A DNA stretch of 64,000 bases from Microcoleus sp. CAWBG506 (lineage in GTDB: Bacteria > Cyanobacteriota > Cyanobacteriia > Cyanobacteriales > Microcoleaceae), in contig JAHREW010000002.1 in the NCBI GenBank assembly GCA_020883125.1, positions 57,581 to 121,580 on the forward strand, written 5' to 3'. The notes below the pieces were generated by a model. It worked only from the letters and a program-made list of their open reading frames with translations, had not been told where the DNA came from and did no database searches. Shown one piece after another: positions 51,734 to 60,631 of the stretch (its first letter is position 1; every line of letters begins with the position of its first letter). The position numbers were made by a program, and so were the translations under genes.

Positions 51734-52630
51734 TTACAAAACAAACCCCAACGCCAGGAGTAAACCGCTGACAAAATGCAGGGTGACAGCAATAAACTTG
51801 CAGTTGCTGACTTTTGCTGGCCGATCGTGATTGTCTGTGACATGGCGGCAAAGGTCGATCGCAAAAAACAAACTCCCAAAAATCAACAGCGTCCAAATTG
51901 GGAAAATTCGCAACAGGACAAACAGCACAGTCAAAGCATAAATGCTACCGCAAAACCACTGCAACAACAGGGCACCTTTTTTTGTACCGAGTCGAACAAT
52001 AGGGGATTTTTTTCCGGCAGCTAAATCATCCGCCACTTGATGAAAGTGAGAACAAAATAAGATAATACTTGTAGTAATTCCCACGATTAGTGAAGCGCCA
52101 AAATTAGTGGCTGACCAACTTTGAGTTTGACTGTAATAAGCAGCAGCTAAAGCTAGAGGACCGAAGGTGAAAAAGCAGATAAATTCTCCTAAACCCTGAT
52201 AGCCCAAACGAAAAGGAGGCCCTTGATAAGTGTAGCCAAGGGCGCAACACAAAATTACGAGTAAAATCACTGTTGGATCTTGTTGCCACCAAGAAATAGC
52301 ACAGATTCCCGACACTCCCAAAGCTAAAAACAGATTAGCTAACCAGAAAATTAAAGCTTTATTTCCGGTTAAGTTAACGAGGGAATGTGCTTTGTTTTTG
52401 TCGATTCCGGTTTCCGAGTCAAATACATCATTGGTGAGATTCAGCCATGCTATAATTAAGACGGCTGACATTAAAAAAGTAGAAAATATTGACCAATTAA
52501 TCGTTTGAGTTTCCGCAAAAGCAATTGCAGTTCCTACGGAAATAGGAATCACGGCAACGCTGTACATGGGTGGCTTGATTGCCGCTAGCCACAGTTTACT
52601 ATTGGGACGTTCAATTAACTTTGTTGTCAT
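51734..52630 (-). CDS. menA: 1,4-Dihydroxy-2-naphthoate phytyltransferase
   Basis: A 298-residue polytopic UbiA-family prenyltransferase from ATG 52630 (MTTKLIERPNSKLWLAAIKP); a frame extending to 52753 adds 41 doubtful residues. Two aspartate-rich motifs bind the prenyl diphosphate: LTNDVFDSETGIDKNKAHS (near 64) and HQVADDLAAGKKSPIVRLG (near 194). It attaches the phytyl chain to DHNA at the membrane. It heads the men cluster menA-menH-menC-menE; a 367-bp gap with a dispersed repeat separates it from menH. Confidence 0.9.
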   Translation of the reverse strand: MTTKLIERPNSKLWLAAIKPPMYSVAVIPISVGTAIAFAETQTINWSIFSTFLMSAVLIIAWLNLTNDVFDSETGIDKNKAHSLVNLTGNKALIFWLANLFLALGVSGICAISWWQQDPTVILLVILCCALGYTYQGPPFRLGYQGLGEFICFFTFGPLALAAAYYSQTQSWSATNFGASLIVGITTSIILFCSHFHQVADDLAAGKKSPIVRLGTKKGALLLQWFCGSIYALTVLFVLLRIFPIWTLLIFGSLFFAIDLCRHVTDNHDRPAKVSNCKFIAVTLHFVSGLLLALGFVL

Positions 52631-53011
52631 TATACAAACTTGATTCAATTGATAGCAGTTTAGTAATTTTACAATTTTATTGGTTAAGTAGGTGTAATTT
52701 GTATCAGGTTGAGTGCGTGCAGGCATCCATTCAGAGGCTGTGGGGGTACTCAAACTGTGGAAGTATCCCGTCTGTAAACCTCTGTGGGGCGATCGACTTT
52801 TGCCGACTGTTAGGCGATCGATCTATAAAGTTTTGTGTCTAAATGTTTCGATAGATCGCCCCAGAGTCTGTTTTTTTGCCCTAGGGAGTCGAAACAGGGA
52901 GGGAAACTAGAAAGGTCTGTAGGGGGCAATCCCACGTCCGGTTGCCCCTAGATGAGGCCCGCACGCACTATCCACCGCCCCTACTTTAATTGCTGTTTAA
53001 ATTGCGGAGTT
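52631..53011. other. Spacer upstream of menA
   Basis: About 380 bp with no gene. A short dyad with GGGGGCAATCCC and GGTTGCCCC lies near 52923-52950. The menA promoter presumably lies at the left end of this region, but I see no clear -35/-10 pair. Confidence 0.5.
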
Positions 53012-55399
53012 TCAATCTTCTACAATCGTAACTTGACTGACATGAACAATTGATTCGGGTGCGGGCAAAATACGGACGCGGGCAAATTTTAAACCGCTGA
53101 CTCCTTGTAACGATTCCACCATCCCAGTCTGAACTTTTGACTCTACCCAACCTTCGCGAGACAAGTAGCGCAAATATTGCTGGTACTCTTCCCACTCGTC
53201 TTCGGTTGAATAAACTATAGTCAACATTCCTGACTGGGTAATTCGCTCTTGGGCGTCTTTGTCAACGGCTTTTTCGATGCGCTTTTTGACAAGTTCGTAG
53301 CGAATGTCGCGGGTGCCTTTGACATCAAACATTTTTTCTGTATTTTCGTTGTGAAAAATGTCGATAGTGGTATTCTGTACTAACACTAAATGTGCTAGTT
53401 CCATATTTATTTGCGAATCTGCTTGCAGGCGAAATACGGTGCGCCCGCAGTCGCAAATTGCTCGTAGTTGTTCGTAACGCAAACTGTGGAGATGAAACTG
53501 ACTGAATCTGCTATCTATAGATTTGCCAACATAAATCATGTGATCCATGCCGTCGGTACATTCTATGTCGCAGTAGTGGGGGAGAATTTTCTGCATTTTT
53601 TCTTGCCAGCGAACCCAAGTTTCTTGGAGTTCGCTAGTAATTAAATGTAGCATTTCGTCGTAGCGAGTGCGATCGCAGTAAACGCAGTTGTGTTCGTTTT
53701 CACAAGCTACTCGGTAAGCTTCCACTGCCTCCTGAACTTTCGGTCCGCACTGCAAAAAATAGTCAAAATATACTTCTAAATGTTCGTTCAAATACTCCGC
53801 TGCTCGCACCTCCATATCAACTGTTATTTTTTCTTTTAAATGCTCAATATAGTCTAGTAAATCGAGCCGTAGTTGCTGACCCAGGTGAGTAATTTGTGTG
53901 TCACAAACGACATCAACTATGTTTAATGCTAAGCGAAATTGTTCTAGTAAATCAGTTTGAATGGCTCGATTCCGCTCCTCGCTAGAACCACGAATATCGG
54001 AAATTCCAAACAGTGGATAAACTTCAGAAAATACTATTGTTTCCTGTGGTAGTCCCCAACTTCGTCTTTCTGCTTCTTGGATGAAGCGCCATTCGACGGA
54101 GGGGTGGATGTTGTGGATGTGGCTAAATCGCTGCTGCATGGCTTGCCGCAGGGCTGCTATGAAGGCGGGAATGAGTTCTTGGGCGTGCTGGGAGTCAATG
54201 CGGTTGAAGTGGTTGGGCCGATCGCACAACATACCCACTAGGCCCAAAATCCGCTGCACGCAGCCCTCGCGGGTGACAGTTTTGACCACTAGGGGTACCA
54301 GTAGCATCGATCGCACGCCCATTTTTCGCAAAGCCCGATCGCATTCGGTGTCGCATTCTCTGCGTAAATCGGGAACATTCCAAACTTGATTTGCCGCCGT
54401 TGCTTTCAAAAAATGAGAAGATTCTAGGGAGTCCATTGAATAAACCACTGGCTGCAAATGTTGGCCACCTTTAGCGACTAATATCTGTACCTGTTCGCCG
54501 TCAGGGCGCAGCAGCACAGTTCCGTCAGCATTAAAGAGCGATCGTAAACAACCGTCTATTCTTTCAAATTTGTCGGGGCGCAGCATGGAATCGCGATCGA
54601 TTAATAACTGCGTCAGCCGCCGAATTTGTTCCTGCATGGTGACATCAAAACCTTCGAGTACCAGTAAACCTTCTACTTGATAATTATCCAACTGTAAGCG
54701 ATCGCCTAAAATCGCCAATTGATTCGACTGCATCAACCAAGATTCTCGTTCGTTTACTGGCATTAAATTCAAATGTAAATCCGCAAATTCATCTATCTTT
54801 GGGTCAATTCTAGCAATTTGCAACTGTTCCGAACCCAGCCAAAATTCGACAAATCTTGGTTCAGGGTGTACCCGATTTTTTACAGTAGCCATCACTGGTT
54901 CGTCGAGGACTCGCAAAGCTGCGAGGTCAATTTGATAAGATTGTTTAAATACCCAGTGCAAAAGATGGCGGCGGTATAATTTTTCCGCTGTTTTGTTGTC
55001 CCACTCCTCGAATAGTTCGAGCAAAGTAATACCCATTCCTGCAAACAAACCGCCTAGTGGCCCATTTCCCAGGGGTGTTCCTTCCCAGCCAGCCAAACGA
55101 CAGAAAGCTCCGTTAGCGTACCGCAGTGCAAAAGTCCTCGGCTCGATTACTGCTATTAAAACGCGACGGTTGCCGAGAAATTGAAACACCCACTGCAAGT
55201 CTTGTTTCCATGTTTTCAACCGTTCAATTTCGGCAGATTCATTCGGTACTCCAGCAGCCAAAGCTTGCAGTAGCTGTTCCATATTAACTTCGCTTTGCAA
55301 ACTGTGATTATCTTGATCGGTGGAGTCTATATTTGCGGGCATGAGTGACTTGGCGGAGTTATTGCTGCTTTGACGAGATGAGGATTTAGGAGTAGACAT
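53012..55399 (-). CDS. PAS/GAF domain sensor-type protein without a kinase
   Basis: A 795-residue cytosolic protein. After a Ser/Asn-rich N-terminus, a PAS-like region (AVIEPRTFALRYANGAFCRLA, near 80-180) is followed by a GAF domain (FNADGTVLLRPDGEQVQILV, MGVRSMLLVPLVVK, near 295-430). The long C-terminal half carries two Cys-rich stretches (CENEHNCVYCDRTRYDEM, HYCDIECTDGMDHMIYV) and ends with LSREGWVESKVQTGMV, unlike any output domain I recognise. No histidine kinase, GGDEF or HTH is present. The role is unknown; redox or ligand sensing is inferred from the domains. Confidence 0.75.
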   Translation of the reverse strand: MSTPKSSSRQSSNNSAKSLMPANIDSTDQDNHSLQSEVNMEQLLQALAAGVPNESAEIERLKTWKQDLQWVFQFLGNRRVLIAVIEPRTFALRYANGAFCRLAGWEGTPLGNGPLGGLFAGMGITLLELFEEWDNKTAEKLYRRHLLHWVFKQSYQIDLAALRVLDEPVMATVKNRVHPEPRFVEFWLGSEQLQIARIDPKIDEFADLHLNLMPVNERESWLMQSNQLAILGDRLQLDNYQVEGLLVLEGFDVTMQEQIRRLTQLLIDRDSMLRPDKFERIDGCLRSLFNADGTVLLRPDGEQVQILVAKGGQHLQPVVYSMDSLESSHFLKATAANQVWNVPDLRRECDTECDRALRKMGVRSMLLVPLVVKTVTREGCVQRILGLVGMLCDRPNHFNRIDSQHAQELIPAFIAALRQAMQQRFSHIHNIHPSVEWRFIQEAERRSWGLPQETIVFSEVYPLFGISDIRGSSEERNRAIQTDLLEQFRLALNIVDVVCDTQITHLGQQLRLDLLDYIEHLKEKITVDMEVRAAEYLNEHLEVYFDYFLQCGPKVQEAVEAYRVACENEHNCVYCDRTRYDEMLHLITSELQETWVRWQEKMQKILPHYCDIECTDGMDHMIYVGKSIDSRFSQFHLHSLRYEQLRAICDCGRTVFRLQADSQINMELAHLVLVQNTTIDIFHNENTEKMFDVKGTRDIRYELVKKRIEKAVDKDAQERITQSGMLTIVYSTEDEWEEYQQYLRYLSREGWVESKVQTGMVESLQGVSGLKFARVRILPAPESIVHVSQVTIVED

Positions 55400-55500
55400 G
55401 AGTAAAACACCTGAAAACAGTGAATTTTGCCAATAATAATCTTGGTGAGCCGGAATTTAAGGATTTTTGACACTCCCTGCGAGTCAAGCGACAGGGATTC

Positions 55501-56751
55501 TTAAGCCCATAATTTATGTCTTAAAGGCGCTGACAATTCGCCCCTACTGATTCCGCTTAGATCGAGTCCAAGCATTACCGCTACTTTTCTACCAATATTG
55601 CCACAACCGTTGCAATCTGCATTAATCAGCCAACCTTGAGCTGTTCGATACAAGCCACGCTTAATTCGTTTACCAGATGGAAGCCACCCTTCGGGTTTTT
55701 CGCCGAATGTAGGTAGCAAATCATTATCAACGAATGAAGCCTTTGAGGAATACGATTCTTCAGTCTCCAGAAATCTTAAACCGTACTGCTCACACAATTG
55801 ACTAATTCTATCCTTCAGTTTACCTGTAGGAATTTGCACAAACTTTTGATTAGTTTTGCGTACCATGTTGGCAGACTTTTTTTGTCCTTTGTTCCAGCCA
55901 AATACAACGGTTCCTATTTGATTGCTCAAACAATGATTAATCACCTTTTTGGCTGCCTTGTTGACGGCATCTCGCATTTGACGATTTCGTTTCTCGGTTA
56001 TGCTGGCAAGTCTTTTAGACCAAAACCCGTTAGATTTCCCGTTCATCAAAAATGCAACTTGCTTGTTATAACCTTGATTGAGAGATTTTAAATGCTTACC
56101 ATCAACTATAAAGCTTGTACCAACATTGCTCAAACAAGTTAGCCAATTATCTACGCCGTGGTCAATCATCAAGCATCTGGCAATATCTACATCTGATTGA
56201 ATTTCAGTAGTTTTGTAGACAAATTCTAGGTAGAAACAGCCGTTTCGAGGAAGAATGCGATATTCCCGAATAGCCTTGAAATCAAGATTAGATGGCATGG
56301 GCAAGTAAAACGCATCTAGACCAAACCACGCTTTGACCTTGCTCCCTAGGGGAAATCTCAACATTCCGTCTTTGAGTTTTACGGACCTACCTGTGAACGT
56401 CACCACAGCCATTGGGCCTTGACGATATTTCGGCAACTTGGGGCGGTCTATAATTATCCCATTTTTAAACGCTTTCATTAGCCCTAGGAAAGACTTAAAA
56501 GACTCTGCTACGCCCGTCAGAATTTGTTGGGCCGTATCAGAGTAAAATGCTTGATAGTGTCGATTTTGATTTTCGGTTCCTAAAACCTTGTGCAACTGAG
56601 CGCGGTTCGGAACATTGCCAGTTTTAAAATATAACTGACGGGCATAGTAAATTCCGCAATTAGAAAGTTTTGCCGACTCAGAAGACAGATATTCGAGAAT
56701 CGCCTTAATCTCTGAGTCAGCTCGAATTAAGTTTTGTTGACAGCCAAACAT
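55501..56751 (-). CDS. tnpB: TnpB-family RNA-guided nuclease
   Basis: A 416-residue TnpB. The RuvC residues are in ARCLMIDHGVDNWLTCL (Asp, near 195), RFLETEESYSSKASF (Glu, near 328) and LINADCNGCGNIGRKVA (Asp, near 380). The subgroup lacks the CxxC zinc finger and instead has KASFVDNDLLPTFGEKPEGW. The last motif differs from the usual INADxNGAxNI (NGCGNI here), but the catalytic Asp is intact. TnpB cuts DNA guided by an omega-RNA from the element's right end. The protein seems full length, so the nuclease may be active. Confidence 0.93.
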   Translation of the reverse strand: MFGCQQNLIRADSEIKAILEYLSSESAKLSNCGIYYARQLYFKTGNVPNRAQLHKVLGTENQNRHYQAFYSDTAQQILTGVAESFKSFLGLMKAFKNGIIIDRPKLPKYRQGPMAVVTFTGRSVKLKDGMLRFPLGSKVKAWFGLDAFYLPMPSNLDFKAIREYRILPRNGCFYLEFVYKTTEIQSDVDIARCLMIDHGVDNWLTCLSNVGTSFIVDGKHLKSLNQGYNKQVAFLMNGKSNGFWSKRLASITEKRNRQMRDAVNKAAKKVINHCLSNQIGTVVFGWNKGQKKSANMVRKTNQKFVQIPTGKLKDRISQLCEQYGLRFLETEESYSSKASFVDNDLLPTFGEKPEGWLPSGKRIKRGLYRTAQGWLINADCNGCGNIGRKVAVMLGLDLSGISRGELSAPLRHKLWA

Positions 56752-56793
56752 GAGTTATCCTCCTTGTTATACAATTGTACAGCAAAACAACGG

Positions 56794-56942
56794 ATGAAAT
56801 CACGAAGAAAGGTTGAGATTTTCGGATTCAAGAGTCTGAATTTAAAATTCTTGAAGAACATTGCAAATCTGTAGGTCGGACTAAAACCGATGTACTTAGG
56901 GAATTAATCAGAAGCCTCAAAGTCAAAGAAAAGCCGTCCTAA
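56794..56942 (+). pseudogene. Frameshifted RHH gene divergent from tnpB
   Basis: The ATG at 56794 starts MKSRRKVEI, then the frame breaks. In the next frame, FRIQESEFKILEEHCKSVGR then TKTDVLRELIRSLKVK runs to a stop at 56940. Joined, they form a ~49-residue ribbon-helix-helix protein of a kind often found divergent from cyanobacterial tnpB genes. One indel near codon 8-9 disrupts it. Confidence 0.7.
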
Positions 56943-56960
56943 AAGGACGGGGCTTCAGAC

Positions 56961-57345
56961 CCAGTTTTTTTGGTGAAGAAATTACAGCCTGTTTATAAAG
57001 CTTTTGTCTGGGAATCGAAAACTGGCTATTTTCCCAGGGCGATCGGGCCCATAAACTTTGACTTTTCTTGACAAACAACCTTTCCCTCTCGACGTGACAG
57101 GGTTACATTAACGTTGTTAGCACATTGCCTGTTAAGCTTATTATAAGTGCTAAACAGTTGATAGGTGCTAAACATTAGCAACCATAGTCAATATATTTGA
57201 TCTGGGAAATGGCAAATAGGCAAGCAAGTTGCGCTTGACTGGTTTTAGACCCAAAAGTTCCAAAATAAATTTTACTGAAATTGAGAGCGTCTCAGCAAAT
57301 AATAAAATATAATAGGATTATCACCATTTTGAAAAGGAGATATCC
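56961..57345. other. Spacer before the RTX gene
   Basis: About 385 bp without a gene. Two direct copies of GTGCTAAACA lie at about 57150 and 57168. TTGACA at 57068 has no matching -10. Nothing else was seen. Confidence 0.5.
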
Positions 57346-58125
57346 ATGGTTTTAACGATTAACAATCTACTCGGTGATCTGACAGGATTTCCTGTGTCAT
57401 CTGGGGGGGGACCACGTTTTTTGGGATTTGCTACGGCCGATGATATCAATGTAACAGAGGGAGATTTGTCGGCTTTTACTTGGGGAGTCTGGGGATTGGA
57501 TGGGAACGATACGATTTTAGGTTCCTCCGATAGCAACGAACGACTATTAGGAAATAACGGCAATGATGTCATCGCAGGTGGTCCGGGAAATGACATCATT
57601 TACGGTGGCAAGGATAATGATAGACTTGATGGCAATGAGGGGAATGATGTCATTAGAGGTGATGCCGGTAATGATGTTTTGTTTGGGAGCCGTGGCAACG
57701 ATCTACTGCGAGGTGGGCAAGGAGATGACGATTTAGAGGGCAATGAAGGTAATGATTTCCTCGTGGGCGATCGCGGTGTTGATGTCTTGACTGGTGGCCC
57801 TGGTAGTGATATATTTGTGATCAAAAGCAATGATGAAGCATTTAGTGTTGCTCAAGCTGATGTGATTACTGATTTTAACTTTGACCAGGGCGATCGCCTT
57901 GGTCTCACCGATGGCTTAACTGAATTAAGTTTGCTGTTTACTGACGATAATCTGATCGCTTATGACAATGACGGACTTGTCAACGATATGGTGATTCGTA
58001 ACCGCAGTAATGGGCAAATTTTGGGAATAGTCTTGAATAATAACAACTTCGATCTAACTGGTTCATTTGAAACGGCAAGTCCGTTTGCATTGGCGATTAA
58101 TGGTTCCGATTTCCAGTTTTTGTAG
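57346..58125 (+). CDS. RTX calcium-binding repeat protein
   Basis: A 259-residue acidic protein made mostly of Ca-binding nonapeptide repeats (GNDTILGSSDSNERLLGNNG, GNDVIAGGPGNDIIYGGKDN, GNDLLRGGQGDDDLEGNEGN; about residues 50-155), then a C-terminal beta region (ADVITDFNFDQGDRLGL). The ATG has a strong site (AAAAGGAGATATCC). No enzymatic domain is present; it is probably a secreted structural or adhesive protein using type I secretion, as in the family. No transporter gene is adjacent. Confidence 0.88.
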   Translation: MVLTINNLLGDLTGFPVSSGGGPRFLGFATADDINVTEGDLSAFTWGVWGLDGNDTILGSSDSNERLLGNNGNDVIAGGPGNDIIYGGKDNDRLDGNEGNDVIRGDAGNDVLFGSRGNDLLRGGQGDDDLEGNEGNDFLVGDRGVDVLTGGPGSDIFVIKSNDEAFSVAQADVITDFNFDQGDRLGLTDGLTELSLLFTDDNLIAYDNDGLVNDMVIRNRSNGQILGIVLNNNNFDLTGSFETASPFALAINGSDFQFL

Positions 58126-58284
58126 GTAGTTTCAGGTGGATGTGAAACCTAATTTTTCTTACCTAAATACTGGCGGCTACTAACTAACAGTTCATCGATG
58201 ATGATGGTATTTATGGGTAAGTAGTGAATCGGTTTGCGAAATTCTTCGTTCCCAAGCCAAGCTGAAGAACGAGGAATTTGCGAT

Positions 58285-58863
58285 TTACAACAGCGAGCAC
58301 TTGCGCTTTAAAGCTTCTTCCAAGATAGCATTGTACTGCTTTTCTTTGACAGTATAAGCCCCGAATCTTTCGAGGTGAGGATTGTTCATTTGAGCATCGA
58401 ATAGTAGATAATATCGCTCGCGCAATCTCTCTACTAATTTCACCATCGCTACCTTAGAACCTTCTGGAATTCGATAAAACATCGATTCGCCAATAAAAGC
58501 GCCTCCTATAGACAATCCGAGAATTCCCCCAGCCAATTCGTTACCATACCAAGTCTCGAAGCTGTAAGCCCAACCGGTCTGATACAACGCCCAATATATC
58601 TGTTTGAGTTCTTGAGAAATCCAGGTAGTTTCGCGATCGGCACAACCCTCGACCACCGCTCCAAAATCGCGGTTTACAGCCACGGAAAACCGATTTTGAT
58701 TGATTTGACGGCGGAGGGATTTAGGATAGGTAAAGCTTTCATCTAGGGGAATCAGCGCCCGCTGGCGGCTGGAATACCAGCCCAAACTATCTTCACCGTC
58801 ATTGGCCATCAGGAAATAGCCTTGGGCATATCCTTGTATAATTGACTGTATATCATATTGCAT
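58285..58863 (-). CDS. aat: Leucyl/phenylalanyl-tRNA-protein transferase
   Basis: A 192-residue transferase that adds Leu or Phe to N-terminal Arg/Lys of proteins, marking them for ClpS/ClpAP degradation. Family blocks are present: IIQGYAQGYFLMANDGEDSL, LGWYSSRQRALIPLD, WAYSFETWYGNELAGGI, GGAFIGESMFYRIPEGSKVA and HLERFGAYTV. The length is slightly short of E. coli's 234, as usual in cyanobacteria. ATG 58863. Confidence 0.92.
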   Translation of the reverse strand: MQYDIQSIIQGYAQGYFLMANDGEDSLGWYSSRQRALIPLDESFTYPKSLRRQINQNRFSVAVNRDFGAVVEGCADRETTWISQELKQIYWALYQTGWAYSFETWYGNELAGGILGLSIGGAFIGESMFYRIPEGSKVAMVKLVERLRERYYLLFDAQMNNPHLERFGAYTVKEKQYNAILEEALKRKCSLL

Positions 58864-58931
58864 AAATTTATCTGTTGTTTGTCAGTTGACCGTTAACCGC
58901 CAACATTAGCAATTAGGAATTAGGAATAACT

Positions 58932-59261
58932 ATGTCAGAATCGATCGCACCCATCACCTTACCACCAGCCAAAAACCCAGAACAGGAAGGTGAATGGCTC
59001 CAACAAACACTGCTCGCATGGCTGGACTCTGAGTTTATCCCAGAACCAGCCAACCAGCAAATAGCTAAAAGAGCAGCCCAAATCTATGTCCGCCAACGCA
59101 TGGAAGGCGAAAACGATGTGGGCAGTCTCGTAATTGCGATCGTCACCGAAATGCAAGCCTATGATTTTTCTAAAAGCTTCTACGGCGAATTTGCGATCGC
59201 CAATGCCGTCAGCGACTTATTACTAGAAAGTCTGGGCATCGATAAATGCTGCGGACAATGA
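58932..59261 (+). CDS. Conserved cyanobacterial hypothetical protein
   Basis: A 109-residue helical protein (QEGEWLQQTLLAWLDSEFIP, IAKRAAQIYVRQRMEGENDV, FAIANAVSDLLLESLGID) that diverges from aat. It recurs in cyanobacteria as an unnamed protein, as far as I recall; no function is known. The C-terminal KCCGQ has two adjacent cysteines. Confidence 0.7.
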   Translation: MSESIAPITLPPAKNPEQEGEWLQQTLLAWLDSEFIPEPANQQIAKRAAQIYVRQRMEGENDVGSLVIAIVTEMQAYDFSKSFYGEFAIANAVSDLLLESLGIDKCCGQ

Positions 59262-59398
59262 AGCAAGAAAGAGGAAAATTTAACTCAGAATCAGGAAACA
59301 AGAATCAACCCAAAACACAATCTTGCCCATTAAATTGATTGTGAGTTTTTTCTTCCTTCTTCGTACCCCTTCGCGCAGTCGAAGAGTCGAAGGGCTTT

Positions 59399-59462
59399 CT
59401 TCCTTCTTCCTTCTTCCTTCTTCCTTCTTCCTTCTTCCTTCTTCCTTCTTCCTTCTTCCTTC
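59399..59462. repeat. About nine CTTCCTT heptamers
   Basis: A nearly perfect array of 7-bp units between the 109-residue gene and rpsN, ending 11 bp beyond the rpsN stop. The same unit forms the sucC-sucD arrays at 21382 and 21543. Confidence 0.95.
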
Positions 59463-59472
59463 GTTCTTTCTA

Positions 59473-59775
59473 CTACCAGCTAGACTTAACTACACCGGGC
59501 AAAAGACCTTCATGAGCCATTTCTCGCATCGTGTTCCGAGACAGCCCGAAGTCACGATAGTAACCTCTGGGACGACCTGTCGCCCAGCAGCGGTTACGCA
59601 AGCGAGTCCGGGAACTGCTGCGGGGTAGCTTTTGTAGTTCGCGGTGAATCGCCATTTTATCCATCTGATTCGCAGCTTGGTCGAACTGGTCTTTCAGGTC
59701 TGCGCGCTTGTCAGCGTACTTGTCTACGAGTCTTTGGCGTTTTTTCTCGCGCTCGACCATGCTCTTTTTAGCCAT
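59473..59775 (-). CDS. rpsN: 30S ribosomal protein S14
   Basis: A 100-residue long-form S14 (no zinc-binding cysteines): [60 protein letters not shown], ending PGVVKSSW. It binds the 3' major domain of 16S rRNA. It is a single gene here, away from the main ribosomal operons, as is usual in cyanobacteria. Confidence 0.97.
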   Translation of the reverse strand: MAKKSMVEREKKRQRLVDKYADKRADLKDQFDQAANQMDKMAIHRELQKLPRSSSRTRLRNRCWATGRPRGYYRDFGLSRNTMREMAHEGLLPGVVKSSW

Positions 59776-59914
59776 AATCTGTTGATATCCTTAGATAAAT
59801 CACAATCTAGTATTATACTATGTTTTGGTCATTTTGGATGAATTTAAATAATTTAACCGCAGAGAACGCTCCAGAACGCAGAGGAAGAAAGAAGACAGAT
59901 CGATAATTTAGACT

Positions 59915-60562
59915 CTAGGAAATATTAGCAGAAGGACACAAATCAGCCAGTTCACACACATCACAACTTGGATTTCTGGCATTACAAACCGCCCGACCAT
60001 GATACACCAACCGAATCGACCAATTTTCCCAATCTGGCTGTGGTAACAATAGCATCAAATCTCGCTCAATCCTGGCAGGATCTGGATGTTTGGTCAAGCC
60101 CAAGCGCTGACTTAATCGCTTGACATGAGTATCGACTGTCACGCCCATATGAATTCCAAAAGCGTGAGCGAGAACTACATTAGCCGTTTTGCGCGCCACT
60201 CCGGGTAATTCTAACAGCAATTCCATTGTCTGCGGGACTTGATTATTGAATTTATTGGCGATCGCCCAACAAGCACCTTTAATATTTTTAGCTTTGTTCC
60301 GATAGAAACCAGTCGATCGCACTAAATTCTCCAATTCTTCCAAATCGGCATTCCCCAAAGCAATTGCATCGGGAAAACGCTCAAATAAAGCCGGCGTCAC
60401 CAGATTAACTCGCGCATCGGTGCATTGAGCCGAAAGAATAGTCGCCACCAGCAACTGCACGGGAGTTTCGTAATCGAGAGTGCAAGGAGCTTCTGGATAG
60501 AGGGATTTGAGGCGATTCAAAATTTCTAGCGATCGCTTTTTCAAACTTATTTTTTTAGTCAT
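59915..60562 (-). CDS. nth: Endonuclease III
   Basis: A 215-residue base-excision DNA glycosylase/AP lyase for oxidised pyrimidines. The helix-hairpin-helix is LLELPGVARKTANVVLAHAF, with catalytic Lys near 121. The catalytic Asp is in VTVDTHVKRLSQRLGL (near 141). The C-terminal [4Fe-4S] loop is CNARNPSCDVCELADLC. Complete and standard length. ATG 60562 (MTKKISLKKRSLEILNRLKS). Confidence 0.96.
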   Translation of the reverse strand: MTKKISLKKRSLEILNRLKSLYPEAPCTLDYETPVQLLVATILSAQCTDARVNLVTPALFERFPDAIALGNADLEELENLVRSTGFYRNKAKNIKGACWAIANKFNNQVPQTMELLLELPGVARKTANVVLAHAFGIHMGVTVDTHVKRLSQRLGLTKHPDPARIERDLMLLLPQPDWENWSIRLVYHGRAVCNARNPSCDVCELADLCPSANIS

Positions 60563-60631
60563 TAGTTATTTGTTATTGGTTATTTGTTATTGGTTATTCG
60601 ATCCCAACAACCAATAACCAACAACTCATAA

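Larger units (their letters stand above)
55467..56960 (-). mobile_element. IS200/IS605-type element with TnpB (no TnpA)
   Basis: The right end (55467-55499 on the minus strand) is GAATCCCTGTCGC...GCAGGGAGTGTCAA, a hairpin ended by GTCAA. The left end (56933-56960) is AAGCCCCGTCCTTTTAGGAC plus GGC, identical to the left end at 63395. It carries tnpB and, divergently, a frameshifted RHH gene. No Y1 transposase is encoded, so it would rely on TnpA in trans. Confidence 0.85.
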
